In this document: positions 36,683 through 44,961 of the stretch, in pieces
Numbering within the stretch: the first letter of the stretch is position 1
Layout: each line of letters opens with the position of its first letter
Source: JBCDKH01 sp964388485
GTDB lineage: Bacteria > Planctomycetota > Phycisphaerae > Tepidisphaerales > Tepidisphaeraceae
DNA: 64,000 nt
Direction of reading: 5' to 3'
Assembly: GCA_964388485.1 (NCBI GenBank)
Contig: CAYMAS010000002.1
Span: 93,370 to 157,369, forward strand
The notes under the pieces: generated by a model
Told to the model about the DNA's origin: nothing
The model's input: only the letters and a program-made list of their open reading frames with translations
The model's database searches: none
Translations under genes and position numbers: made by a program

Positions 36683-36713
36683 GGGGCCACGCTGGGGCCA
36701 CGCTGGGGCCACG
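36683..36713 (+). repeat. Right arm-type integrase sites (3 copies, 11-bp spacing)
   Basis: GGGGCCACG at 36683, 36694 and 36705, matching the two copies at the left end in sequence, spacing and orientation. They lie between int and the right core repeat. In the circular form the five copies would flank the core. Confidence 0.65.
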
Positions 36714-36831
36714 GCAACGCCCAACCTACCCTAACGTCGCCAACCGACCGACGATCGAGAATCCGCGTACAGTAAGGAAAACACGGCAACCGCTAACGTG
36801 GCACCACCGCGCCAACCCTAACGGGCCTTTC

Positions 36832-36874
36832 ACTCTTAATCAGCGGGTTGAAGGTTCGAGTCCTTCTCGGGGCA
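36832..36874 (+). repeat. Right attachment site (attR), 43-bp tRNA-Lys fragment
   Basis: An exact copy of 21153-21195. It lacks the 5' half of the tRNA, so it is not a functional tRNA gene. Defines the right limit of the element. Confidence 0.95.
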
Positions 36875-36925
36875 CTGCAGGACGAAGCCGCGACTGAGGG
36901 GTCGCGGCTGTTGCTTTAGGGTCGT

Positions 36926-36939
36926 GCTCCACGTGGAGC
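36926..36939. repeat. CACGTG-centred palindrome, copy 1
   Basis: A perfect 14-bp palindrome GCTCCACGTGGAGC just downstream of the hypothetical gene. Two relatives occur within 750 bp (37585-37602 and 37645-37670). The central CACGTG resembles parS cores, but flanking bases do not match. Confidence 0.6.
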
Positions 36940-36945
36940 TGCATT

Positions 36946-37467
36946 TCAAGGCGACGGCTCGAACCAGGCGCCGGGGGCGCAGACAACGTTGATCATGCCG
37001 CCCGCTTCGATCGCTCCGTCGTTGAGGTCGATCGCGTGGTCGTCCTTCGGCAAGTCGACTACGACGTGAGCGCCGGCTTTGACGACGACCTGGCGATTCG
37101 GGCCGCTCTCGAGGACGTGCGTGACCATGCCCTGGACGATCCGGGGCTGGCCCATGATGGGGGCGATGAACGCGCCGCCGGTCGGGACGGTGTAGACCTT
37201 GCGGGCCTGGACGCGGACGACGCCGCGGGTGGGCTTGCCGATGGGAGCGTCGAGGCCGTCCGCCTTGAGGTGCAGTTCGTAGTTGGTGCCGCGCGGGGTG
37301 AAGACGAGTTGCCCGTCCTTGAGCGACACGACGCGGCCGAGGGTCGGGTTGAACCCTTCGACGACGGCTCCGGTGTAGACGCGGTCCTTCACCATCGGCT
37401 GGCCTTCGGCGGCGGGCGTTTCGGTGGCCGGTGCGGTGGCGGGCGACGGGGCTTCGGTGGTGCTCAT
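36946..37467 (-). CDS. Hypothetical conserved-looking beta-rich protein
   Basis: 173 residues from the ATG at 37465-37467 (MSTTEAPSPATAPATETPAA). After a Pro/Ala/Thr-rich tail, the sequence alternates short hydrophobic strands: RVYTGAVVEGFNPTLGRVVS, KDGQLVFTPRGTNYELHLK, TRGVVRVQARKVYTVPTGGA, MINVVCAPGAWFE. No catalytic motif. It is the first chromosomal gene after the element. An upstream extension would run into the assembly gap and is not accepted. Confidence 0.6.
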   Translation of the reverse strand: MSTTEAPSPATAPATETPAAEGQPMVKDRVYTGAVVEGFNPTLGRVVSLKDGQLVFTPRGTNYELHLKADGLDAPIGKPTRGVVRVQARKVYTVPTGGAFIAPIMGQPRIVQGMVTHVLESGPNRQVVVKAGAHVVVDLPKDDHAIDLNDGAIEAGGMINVVCAPGAWFEPSP

Positions 37468-37510
37468 GCTGTGGCGGAACGATAGCAACCTGCCGCACGC
37501 GCTGCGCCTC

Positions 37511-37548
37511 GGCNNNNNNNNNNNNNNNNNNNNNNNNNNNNNNNNNNN
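37511..37548. other. Assembly gap (38 N)
   Basis: Unresolved bases between the hypothetical gene and the palindrome-rich spacer. The sequence on both sides is extremely GC-rich. The real gap length is unknown. The 410 bp from 37468 to 37878 contain no gene: only this gap, two CACGTG palindromes and one REP-like hairpin. Confidence 0.95.
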
Positions 37549-37584
37549 GGGGGCGGTTTTGCGGCGGCGGGGTTGGCGGGGGTC

Positions 37585-37602
37585 GCGCCCCACGTGGAGC
37601 GC
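37585..37602. repeat. CACGTG-centred palindrome, copy 2 (one mismatch)
   Basis: GCGCCC-CACGTG-GAGCGC, 18 bp with a single mismatch, 45 bp before copy 3. Confidence 0.55.
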
Positions 37603-37644
37603 GCGGAGGGTCGATTGGCCGTGGCTGTGGGGGGTTTCGGTCCG

Positions 37645-37670
37645 AACGGCGCTCCACGTGGAGCGCCGTT
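37645..37670. repeat. CACGTG-centred palindrome, copy 3 (26 bp, perfect)
   Basis: A perfect 26-bp palindrome with core GGCGCTCCACGTGGAGCGCC and one further AAC/GTT pair on each side. It shares the inner 14 bp with copy 1. It lies in a gene-free spacer next to an assembly gap. Confidence 0.7.
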
Positions 37671-37804
37671 CAGGCTTGGAGAGGTGCGAGGACATTCATT
37701 TATCGGGCGCGGAAGTTGGGTGCAGGTGCAATCGGCGGTCGTCTATGTGGCGCCAAGGTGCGCGACGCGAGCAGGTTTTGGTGCCTTTTGTCGGAGACTC
37801 CAGA

Positions 37805-37828
37805 GCCCACGGACTGGAGTCCGTGGGC
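37805..37828. repeat. REP-like hairpin, family D
   Basis: A perfect 11-bp stem GCCCACGGACT/AGTCCGTGGGC with a GG loop, about 50 bp past the end of the P-type ATPase gene. It may act as a terminator, but there is no T-tract. Confidence 0.6.
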
Positions 37829-37878
37829 GTGGAGCGAATCGAATCAACATCGCTCGCTTTGTCGTCCTGAAGCTCGGT

Positions 37879-39900
37879 CTACACGCTCACCGGCTGGGGC
37901 GTGATCGTCTCGCGAAGGCGGTCTTCGAACGTCTCGTCGATCGGCGTCGCGTCGAGCTCTTCGCCCTGACGCACCAACCGGGCGGAGTTGAAGACGACGA
38001 CGATGCTCGACAACGCGTGCAAACCCGCGGCAAGGATCGGGTCGATGTATCCCGCCGCCGCAAGGGTGCCGAAGATCACGATGAAGCCCAGGCTGATCCC
38101 GATGCCCTGGATGATCACCCGGCCGCTGCTGCGGGCCAGCCGCTGCAAAAAAGGCACCCGGTCGAGCCGGTTGTTCATCAAAGCCACCGACGCACTGCTG
38201 ATCGCCACGTCGCTTCCCGCCGCTCCCATCGCGATCGACAAGTCCCCCGCCGCCAACGCTGGGGCGTCGTTCACGCCGTCACCCACGACCGCGACGACGT
38301 GGTCCTTCTGCTTGAGCCCCTCTACCACCTTGAGCTTGTCCGCCGGCAACACTTCCGCCTGGACATCCGTGCACTTCGTCTCCGCCGCCACGCGTCGGGC
38401 CACGCCCCATCGGTCGCCCGTCACCATCACGACCTGCCGAACGCCCTGGTCCTTCAGCAGCTGCACCGCCGCCGCGGCGTCTTCGCGTACCTTGTCCTCC
38501 AGCCCGATCCAGCCCAGCAGCCGACCCGCCCGCGCGACGTAGAGCACGCTTACCCCGTCCGGCGGACGCTTGTCCTCGGGCAGATCCACGTTCACGCCGC
38601 TGTCTCGCAGCAGGCTCTCCCGGCCGACGATGATCTCGTCGCCGGAGAGCATCCCGCGGACGCCGAGGCCGCCTTTTTCCTCGAAATCCTCCACCCGCTC
38701 CGCCTGGACACGCGCCTTCTGCGCCACCGCCACCACCGCTCGGGCCACCGGGTGCGTCGAGTTCTGCTCGACCGCCAGAGCCGCTCCGAGCAGTTCCGCC
38801 GGCTTCACGCCATCAACGGGAGCGAGTCGTGTAACGCTCAACTTGCCCGTCGTCAGCGTGCCGGTCTTGTCCATCACAACCGCCGACAGATTCCGTGCCC
38901 GCTCCAGGACCGTAACGTTCTTGACCAGAATTCCGAGCCTCGCCGCAGCCGAGAGCGCCGCGACCATGGCCGTCGGCGTCGCAAGGATGACGCCCGCCGG
39001 TGACGCCACGACGAGCAATGCGATGAACCGCTCCATGTCGAGCGTGAAGAACCAGATCACCGACGCGAGCATCAGCATCGTCGGCGTGTGGTAGCTCGAA
39101 TAAACGTCCGCCAACCGCTGCGTCGCGGTTTTGCTCCCCTCGGCTTCGAGCACGAGTTGCTGCACGCGGCCGAGCGTGGTGTCGCGGCCGGCTTTGGTGA
39201 TGCGGACGTCGATGAGGCCCGTCAGGTTGGTGGTGCCGCCGAAGACGTCGGTCGACTCGTTGACGTCGACGGGCAGCGATTCGCCGGTGATGTTCGCCTG
39301 GTCGATGGAGCTGGTGCCGCGAACCACCACGCCGTCACCCGGCAGGTTGTCGCCGGGCCGCACGCGGACGACGTCGCCGGGCCGAAGGTCCTTGGCCTCG
39401 ACCGTGACCTCCTGCTCGCCCTCGATTTTGATCGCCTTGGTCGGCGTGAGTCGGAGCAGTCGCTCGATGGTGCGCCGGGCACCGAGAGCGGTGCGGCTCT
39501 CGATGAGCGTCGAGAGCGACATGAAGAACGCGATCCAGCCGGCGGTTTGGTACATCGGCGTCGCGAAGGCGGCGACGATGGCGACGGCGGCGAGCTGGTT
39601 GACCTGCACGCGGCCTTGCCAGAGGCCCTTGAGCGCGTCGAGGACGATCGGCCCGCCGAGCATGATGGCCGCGACGGCCGCGACGAGGGCGGCATGGAAA
39701 CTCTGCTCGTCAGGTCCGTTGCCCGGCAACAACAACGACGCGAGGGCCGCGACGATGAGCAAGACGCCGCCGAGCAGCGTCACGAGCAGCCTCGGCCCCA
39801 CGCCGCCGGTCATGTCGAACGCGTCATCGGCCGGCGGCTTGGCTACCGGTTCAACCGGACGCGACGGCGTCCCTTCGTTCGGCAGTGCGACAGCGGTCAT
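37879..39900 (-). CDS. Heavy-metal-type P-type ATPase with atypical transmembrane site
   Basis: 673 residues with the P1B layout: four early membrane segments, actuator loop (SIDQANITGESLPVDV), two membrane segments, then the phosphorylation site VVMDKTGTLTTGKLSV, THPVARAVV (the HP motif of P1B pumps), VVMVTGDRWGVARRVA and the hinge VVGDGVNDAPALA. No N-terminal metal-binding HMA domain. The membrane motif that is CPC or SPC in pumps of this family reads VVASPAGVILATP here, and the last membrane helix reads GLHALSSIVVVFNSARL without the usual acidic residue. It therefore pumps something unusual or has lost metal selectivity. Starts ATG at 39900; a REP-like element lies upstream. Confidence 0.88.
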   Translation of the reverse strand: MTAVALPNEGTPSRPVEPVAKPPADDAFDMTGGVGPRLLVTLLGGVLLIVAALASLLLPGNGPDEQSFHAALVAAVAAIMLGGPIVLDALKGLWQGRVQVNQLAAVAIVAAFATPMYQTAGWIAFFMSLSTLIESRTALGARRTIERLLRLTPTKAIKIEGEQEVTVEAKDLRPGDVVRVRPGDNLPGDGVVVRGTSSIDQANITGESLPVDVNESTDVFGGTTNLTGLIDVRITKAGRDTTLGRVQQLVLEAEGSKTATQRLADVYSSYHTPTMLMLASVIWFFTLDMERFIALLVVASPAGVILATPTAMVAALSAAARLGILVKNVTVLERARNLSAVVMDKTGTLTTGKLSVTRLAPVDGVKPAELLGAALAVEQNSTHPVARAVVAVAQKARVQAERVEDFEEKGGLGVRGMLSGDEIIVGRESLLRDSGVNVDLPEDKRPPDGVSVLYVARAGRLLGWIGLEDKVREDAAAAVQLLKDQGVRQVVMVTGDRWGVARRVAAETKCTDVQAEVLPADKLKVVEGLKQKDHVVAVVGDGVNDAPALAAGDLSIAMGAAGSDVAISSASVALMNNRLDRVPFLQRLARSSGRVIIQGIGISLGFIVIFGTLAAAGYIDPILAAGLHALSSIVVVFNSARLVRQGEELDATPIDETFEDRLRETITPQPVSV

Positions 39901-39942
39901 GGTCCAAACCGTAGGTCGTGCTTGCCAGCCCGATGCGAGCCC

Positions 39943-40038
39943 CCCGAGCCGCGACAGTGAGGGAGCGTTTCCAGCGACTCGCGATCGTTCGTGACATCAC
40001 GAACCGCCGGTGGCGCTCCCTGACGGTCGCGGCTCGGG
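39943..40038. repeat. REP-like element, family C, with inner hairpin
   Basis: Arms of 25 bp (39943-39967 and 40014-40038) starting CCCGAGCCGCGACAGTGAGG pair with few mismatches. They enclose a second perfect hairpin GTTCGTGA/TCACGAAC (39987-40004). It lies in the 190-bp space between the ATPase and the VapC-like gene. Confidence 0.78.
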
Positions 40039-40093
40039 GTCAGAGAAACGAAGACTTGCAACTATCACCTGTCGGTCCGTTGCGGGTGCTTGC

Positions 40094-40495
40094 TCACCAG
40101 ATGCGCCGGACGCCGTAGGCGTCGAGGTGGACGTCGGAGGAAATCAGCGGCAGGTCGAACCGCAGGCATTGGGCGACGATGATGCGGTCCCAAGGGTCCC
40201 GGTGATGCAGCGGCAGCCGGGCGGCGGCGAACATTGACGTTACCGATACCGGTAACCAGCGCAGATTGCTCAACGTGAGGTGTCGCGTGAGAAACATCTC
40301 CGGCTCCTCAGGCAGTGGGAGCTTACCCAGCGCGTACTTCACGCCAACCTCCAGGCCGGAGATGTGACTGACGAACAACTCGATGCCGGGAGTGGCAATC
40401 CAGTCGCGGGCGACAACGCTGAGCCGCGGGCTGTTGCGGATCAGCCACAGCATCGCCTGCGTGTCGAGCATCGTGTGGGGTGGCGAGCCCCACAT
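40094..40495 (-). CDS. PIN-domain (VapC-like) toxin ribonuclease
   Basis: 133 residues. PIN features are the first Asp in HTMLDTQAMLWLI, the Glu in FVSHISGLEVGVKYALGKL, HHRDPWDRIIVAQCLRF with the catalytic Asp pair, and the last acidic position in PLISSDVHLDAYG. VapC toxins cleave specific RNAs. The ATG at 40495 overlaps the antitoxin stop by one base (TGATG) and has GAGG upstream; an internal ATG at 40471 gives the shorter canonical N-terminus. Confidence 0.87.
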   Translation of the reverse strand: MWGSPPHTMLDTQAMLWLIRNSPRLSVVARDWIATPGIELFVSHISGLEVGVKYALGKLPLPEEPEMFLTRHLTLSNLRWLPVSVTSMFAAARLPLHHRDPWDRIIVAQCLRFDLPLISSDVHLDAYGVRRIW

Positions 40496-40797
40496 CAGGC
40501 CGCTACCTCATATTCCGGCGGTATGTCATCGAAGTCATCCGGCACCTCGAAGAGCCCTTCTGCGGAGCCGGGCTTGTGCACGAAGTCCGGCGCCACGGCA
40601 TCGAGGGGATCGACGTGCAACGCATCCGCTTCGTCGATCGGCTCCGCATGGCACAGGGCTGCCATCGGATCAGGATGTGGATCGTGTAGCGCCGCGCGGT
40701 GGTGGACGAAAACATTCACCTCCGTGCCCGCCGGCACGTCGAGGGGTTCGGCGGGGATGAGCACCTTGCCGTCGTACTTGGCTCTGACCTGGACCAT
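40495..40797 (-). CDS. DUF104-type antitoxin partner of the PIN toxin
   Basis: 100 residues. The N-terminus VQVRAKYDGKVLIPAEPLDV then PAGTEVNVFV is the AbrB-like DUF104 strand pattern found in antitoxins next to VapC-like toxins. The remaining acidic C-terminal part (EVPDDFDDIPPEYEVAA) may wrap the toxin. It is translationally coupled to the toxin gene. Confidence 0.78.
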   Translation of the reverse strand: MVQVRAKYDGKVLIPAEPLDVPAGTEVNVFVHHRAALHDPHPDPMAALCHAEPIDEADALHVDPLDAVAPDFVHKPGSAEGLFEVPDDFDDIPPEYEVAA

Positions 40798-40821
40798 AAG
40801 GCGATCCTATCAGAACGCTCC

Positions 40822-41799
40822 TCAGGACGCGTTGCGGGTTTGGAAAAGCGCCACGGCCAGACCGAGGATGCCGATGGTGAGCGCCAGCGTGTAAAGCGTC
40901 ACGAGGCTAATGAAGCCGGGGCCGACGTTGTCGATGGTGCCGGCGATCATCGCGTCGCCGAGCCAGTGGAACTGCAGGTTCGGCACGCCCGCGTAGGCGA
41001 CGCTCTGCCACGAGGTGCCTTCTTCTGAAGCCGCGTCGCCGAACGTGTAGTCGCTGGCCAGGCCGAGGAAGAAGATCGTCAGCATCGCGATGAGCGTCGC
41101 CGCCTGGCCGAGTCGCGTGCTGGCGGCGACGGCGACGCTGGCGAAGATCATGATCGACTGGAAGATCATGAACGCACTGAGCCACTGCCGGCCGTCGAAT
41201 AGCTCGCCCGTCGGCTCCGTCGCCCACTCTGCATCGAACGGCGACGCCGCCAGAACACCCAGCGGCAGGAGCAACGCGAGCCAGAGCGTCCACGCACCGC
41301 CGAACGGCTTGGAAAAGAAGTAGTTCGCCGCCGTCGCGATGAGCGTCGCCAGCAGGACGGCTCCAAGGCCGAAGACGAGCACCGGCTGATCCCAAGGGAT
41401 GCTGACGTTGCTGAAGGCCCCCTGCCGCCAGGCGAGCAGGTAGACGAGCGTCCAGATCCACCACGCGACGAGCAGGCCCAGCAGGACGCCCAGGAACTTG
41501 CCGATCACGAAGATCGGCCGGGCCAGCGGCTTGGTGATGACGGTGAGGGCGGTCTTGTTCTCGATCTCACGACCAATGACGCCACTGGCGGTGAAGGCAG
41601 CAAGCACGAGCCCGCCGACGAGAAGCATCGACAGGCCCATCGTGGTGACGAGCATGTTGTCGTCGTCAAACGTGTAGCCGGCGAGGAAGGGGTTGAGGCA
41701 AAGCAGGAACCCGATGACGCCCAGCCACGCCGCGTAGAAGGGTTGACGCACCGACTCCACGAAGGCGTTGCGGGCGATGGCGTAGAGCTGAATCCACAT
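40822..41799 (-). CDS. ABC-2 type transporter permease
   Basis: 325 residues from the ATG at 41799 (MWIQLYAIARNAFVESVRQP). Six to seven membrane segments, with the ABC-2 hallmark stretch ASGVIGREIENKTALTVITK-PLAR between segments 2 and 3. Such permeases pair with a separate ATPase, but none is encoded next to it. An ATG 7 codons upstream (41820) is also in frame. Substrate unknown. Confidence 0.82.
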   Translation of the reverse strand: MWIQLYAIARNAFVESVRQPFYAAWLGVIGFLLCLNPFLAGYTFDDDNMLVTTMGLSMLLVGGLVLAAFTASGVIGREIENKTALTVITKPLARPIFVIGKFLGVLLGLLVAWWIWTLVYLLAWRQGAFSNVSIPWDQPVLVFGLGAVLLATLIATAANYFFSKPFGGAWTLWLALLLPLGVLAASPFDAEWATEPTGELFDGRQWLSAFMIFQSIMIFASVAVAASTRLGQAATLIAMLTIFFLGLASDYTFGDAASEEGTSWQSVAYAGVPNLQFHWLGDAMIAGTIDNVGPGFISLVTLYTLALTIGILGLAVALFQTRNAS

Positions 41800-41924
41800 C
41801 GGCACGATCACGCTACGCACGGCGGCACGGCATCGCGACGAGGCACGACCGTCAGGCAGTGCCTCGTGGCGGCGCGTTCCTCGTGGCGGGGCGTTCCTAG
41901 GCTCAGTGCGTCCGGTCCGCGTTG

Positions 41925-44012
41925 ATGTCGAACAGCATCGAAGCCGACACCACCACCGACGCCCCGATGAGCGAACTGACGCCCACCCCCACCACGCCCG
42001 CCAACCTCGCGCCGCCCGAGCCGATGCCGAAGCAGAACGCGGCGGTCGCGCAGTCGCTGGCGGGCCTGGGCACGCAAGCCCTGCTCGCGGCGGCGGTGTT
42101 GGTGCTGGCGCAGCAGGGCAATGCGGTCGGGGCGTTGGCGGACTACCTCATGCCGATGACGTTCCTGGGCCTGTTGGTCTGGGCGTCGGTCGTCATCGCC
42201 GCGGTGCTTCGCAAGGCGCGGGCGACGGAGGCATTCGAGCTCGAGGCGGCGAGACGGGGTGGCGAATCGGTGCGGACGATCTTCGACAGCGAACTCGATG
42301 CGGCTCCGGCGGCGAGGCGGTTGGAGAAGTTCCTGAGCTTCGGCGTGCCGGTGATCGCGGCCGTCGTGGGGCTCGGGCTGCTCGTCTTCGGTGCATTGGG
42401 ACTCCGCGGCGTGCTGGGGCTCGACTGGTCGCGTGTCTCGATGCAGCGGTCGAACATCGCGGCCGGCGTCGCGGGCGGGGCGGCGTTCGTCGGGTTCGTC
42501 GCCGGCTTCTACCTGCTGGGCGTTGGGGCGCAGACGAAGCGGCCGCTGATCCGCGGGGCCGCGGTCTACCTGCTGGGCACGGTGATTCTCTTTGCCGTCG
42601 TCGCCGCAGCGGCAGCGGCACGGGCGGCGATCGGCATCGAGTGGGTGTCGTTGCCGGTCGCGATCATCCTGACCGCGGTCACGTTCCTCGTCGGCACGGA
42701 GATTCTGCTCAATCTCGTCCTCGAGCTCTACCGTCCCGCCACCAGCGGCGAGACGCTCGACGACCACCGGCCCGCGTACAACCCGCGGATCATCGAAGTC
42801 ATCGTCTCGCCCGGCGGCGTCGCCAGACAGCTCAACGAGGCCTTCCGCTACCAGTTCGGCTTCGAAGTCACGCAAAGCTGGTTCGCCGGCGTCTTGAAGC
42901 GATCAGCGGCGGGCTTGTTGCTCATCGGTGCGATCGTCCTCGTCGTGCTCAGCAGCATCGTCGTCGTCCACCCGCACCAGGGCGCGGTCGTGACGACCTT
43001 CGGCAAGCTCGACGACGAGCCGCTGCAGCCGGGCGTGCACCTCAAGTGGCCCTGGCCGATCAGCACGGCCGAGGTCGCCGATACGGGCCGGGTTCGCAAG
43101 CTGATGGTCGGTACGGAATCGCACGGCCGACAGCACGACTTCTACTTCTGGCAGTCGCAGCACACCGGCGATGAGGGCCTGTTCATCCTTGGAGCCCGCG
43201 GCGTCGGGGAGGACGACGAAGCCGGACCGGCCGTCTCCCTGGCGGCGGCGGACTTGACGGTCTTGTGGCGTGTCGCGGCGGGCGAGTTGCACGAGTTCGT
43301 CACCGGCTACGCGGATCCGGTGATTCGCCTGGAGATTCTGGCGCGGCAGGCGTTGTCGATGGAGTTGGCGCAGTACGACATCGACGCGGCGATCGGTGCC
43401 CGTCGCGTGGACGTGGCCCGGGCGATCGAGCGGCGGCTGCGGGACGCGGTCGAGGCCGAGCCGCTGGGCATCGAGGTCTTGAGCGTCGGGCTCAACAGCA
43501 TTCGTCCGCCGGAGAAGGTGGCGGCATCGTTCAACGAGACCGTCGCCGCCGAGCAACGCAAGCTACAGGCGATTGCCGAAGGTCAGGCGCAGGCCGAAAG
43601 CCGGTTGTCCGTCGCCGCCGGCTCGCCGGAGACGGCCCGGCAGATCGCCGACCGCATCGAAGCCCTGCCCGAATCCGGTCAAGGCGCAGACCTCGAAAGC
43701 GAAGCCCTCATCATCGACCAGATTCGTCGCAGCGGCGGCGAGGCGGCGAACCGGCTGCTCGTCGCGCGGGGCAATCGGTACGTCAGCGAAGCCAACGCCC
43801 AAGGCCGCACCGCTCGTGCCCTGGCACTGGCCGACGCGTACAGCCGGGCCAGCGAGATCATCGGCACGCGACTCAAGCTCCGGGCCATCGGCGAAGCCCT
43901 GGCAAGTCGGGCCAAGACGTTCTACCTGACGGACGCCCCGATTCACCTCGAGTTCGAGGGCGAACAAGGCTCGGGCATCCTCGGCGGCGACGGGTTGGAG
44001 ATTCCTCAGTAG
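41925..44012 (+). CDS. Polytopic SPFH/Band-7 protein (HflK-like)
   Basis: 695 residues. The first about 330 hold roughly six hydrophobic segments not found in ordinary HflK. Then comes a final membrane segment (LLLIGAIVLVVLSSIVVVHP) and an SPFH domain beginning HQGAVVTTFGKLDDEPLQPG and VHLKWPWP, with EILARQALSMELAQYDID and a long coiled coil (SFNETVAAEQRKLQAIAEGQ). HflK-type proteins form membrane cages and, with HflC, regulate FtsH protease. It is the first gene of a run of three SPFH genes, 25 bp before the second. The extra membrane domain is an unusual fusion. Confidence 0.85.
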   Translation: MSNSIEADTTTDAPMSELTPTPTTPANLAPPEPMPKQNAAVAQSLAGLGTQALLAAAVLVLAQQGNAVGALADYLMPMTFLGLLVWASVVIAAVLRKARATEAFELEAARRGGESVRTIFDSELDAAPAARRLEKFLSFGVPVIAAVVGLGLLVFGALGLRGVLGLDWSRVSMQRSNIAAGVAGGAAFVGFVAGFYLLGVGAQTKRPLIRGAAVYLLGTVILFAVVAAAAAARAAIGIEWVSLPVAIILTAVTFLVGTEILLNLVLELYRPATSGETLDDHRPAYNPRIIEVIVSPGGVARQLNEAFRYQFGFEVTQSWFAGVLKRSAAGLLLIGAIVLVVLSSIVVVHPHQGAVVTTFGKLDDEPLQPGVHLKWPWPISTAEVADTGRVRKLMVGTESHGRQHDFYFWQSQHTGDEGLFILGARGVGEDDEAGPAVSLAAADLTVLWRVAAGELHEFVTGYADPVIRLEILARQALSMELAQYDIDAAIGARRVDVARAIERRLRDAVEAEPLGIEVLSVGLNSIRPPEKVAASFNETVAAEQRKLQAIAEGQAQAESRLSVAAGSPETARQIADRIEALPESGQGADLESEALIIDQIRRSGGEAANRLLVARGNRYVSEANAQGRTARALALADAYSRASEIIGTRLKLRAIGEALASRAKTFYLTDAPIHLEFEGEQGSGILGGDGLEIPQ

Positions 44013-44037
44013 AAACGCCATCCTCCGTAGAAACGTC

Positions 44038-44961
44038 ATGAAACGACTGCTCAACCTGCTCGTCGCCCTCGTCTTGGCCCTGCTGCTCATCGGCTATGCC
44101 GTCGCCTACAGCGTGCGTTTCAACGAGAGCGTCATCGTCACGACCCTCGGCGGTGCCGATGAAGGAGCCGTCAAGAACGCACCCGACGGCGAAAACGAAA
44201 CGGGCCTGCACTTCAAGTGGCCCTGGCCGATTCAGCAGGTCGCGGCCCGGTTCGACACCCGCATCCAGGTCCTCGAAGCCGCCGTCGAACAGGCGACGAC
44301 GGCCGATCAGCAGAGCGTCGTGCTTCGCGTGACGATGTCGTGGCGGGTGCAGGATCCGCTGGCCTTCTACAAATCGCTCGGCAGCCTCGACGCCGCCGCG
44401 AGTCAGCTTCGCACGCGCATCCGCGCCAGCTACAGCCTCGTCGGCGACTACCGATTTACCGACCTGGCCAACCTCGACGGCGCCGGCCAGACGCTCGACG
44501 AACTGGCCGAACGAATGAAGGACCTCGTTCAAAGCGACTTCGACGAGCGCGGCTACGGCCTGGTCGTTGAAGACGTCGGCATCACGAAGCTCGAGCTGCC
44601 GGGAGCGGTGCTCGAAACCGTCTTCCAGCGCATGCAAACCGAGCGTGACGTCTTGGCCCGACGCGCGACCGAAGCCGGGCAGGCCGAGGGCGCGACGATC
44701 CTGGAATTTGCCGAGCAGGACGCCCGGACGATCCTCGCTTTTGCCAATCGCGAGGCGGCGACGATCGAGAGTCGCGGCGAGCAGCAGGCCGCCGAGTTGT
44801 TCGCCCAGCTCAACGGTGCCGCCGCGGAGTTGGCGATGCTGCTGGACGAGTTGGACACAACCGTCCAAAGCATCAACGGCCGCGACCGCTGGTTCATTCA
44901 GGTCGGCAGCATGTATCCGTTCAACCAGCTCGTCTCGGGCGTCGAGGAGGAGGACGAATGA
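44038..44961 (+). CDS. SPFH/Band-7 protein (HflC-like)
   Basis: 307 residues: one N-terminal membrane segment (LLNLLVALVLALLLIGYAVA), then SPFH with FNESVIVTTLGGADEGAV, LHFKWPWPIQQVAARFDTR, and VVLRVTMSWRVQDPLAFYKS. A helical region with FQRMQTERDVLARRATEAGQ follows. The FKWPWP motif repeats that of the preceding protein, and the size matches HflC. Its stop overlaps the start of the third gene by 4 bp. It probably heteromerises with its neighbours in the membrane. Confidence 0.88.
   Translation: MKRLLNLLVALVLALLLIGYAVAYSVRFNESVIVTTLGGADEGAVKNAPDGENETGLHFKWPWPIQQVAARFDTRIQVLEAAVEQATTADQQSVVLRVTMSWRVQDPLAFYKSLGSLDAAASQLRTRIRASYSLVGDYRFTDLANLDGAGQTLDELAERMKDLVQSDFDERGYGLVVEDVGITKLELPGAVLETVFQRMQTERDVLARRATEAGQAEGATILEFAEQDARTILAFANREAATIESRGEQQAAELFAQLNGAAAELAMLLDELDTTVQSINGRDRWFIQVGSMYPFNQLVSGVEEEDE

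Noticed and set aside
36926..37670. parS sites for the ParA at 56.4 kb
   Set aside because: Only the central CACGTG matches. The outer bases (GCTC...GAGC) differ from the TGTTTCACGTGAAACA consensus, no parB is nearby, and the ParA is 19 kb away.
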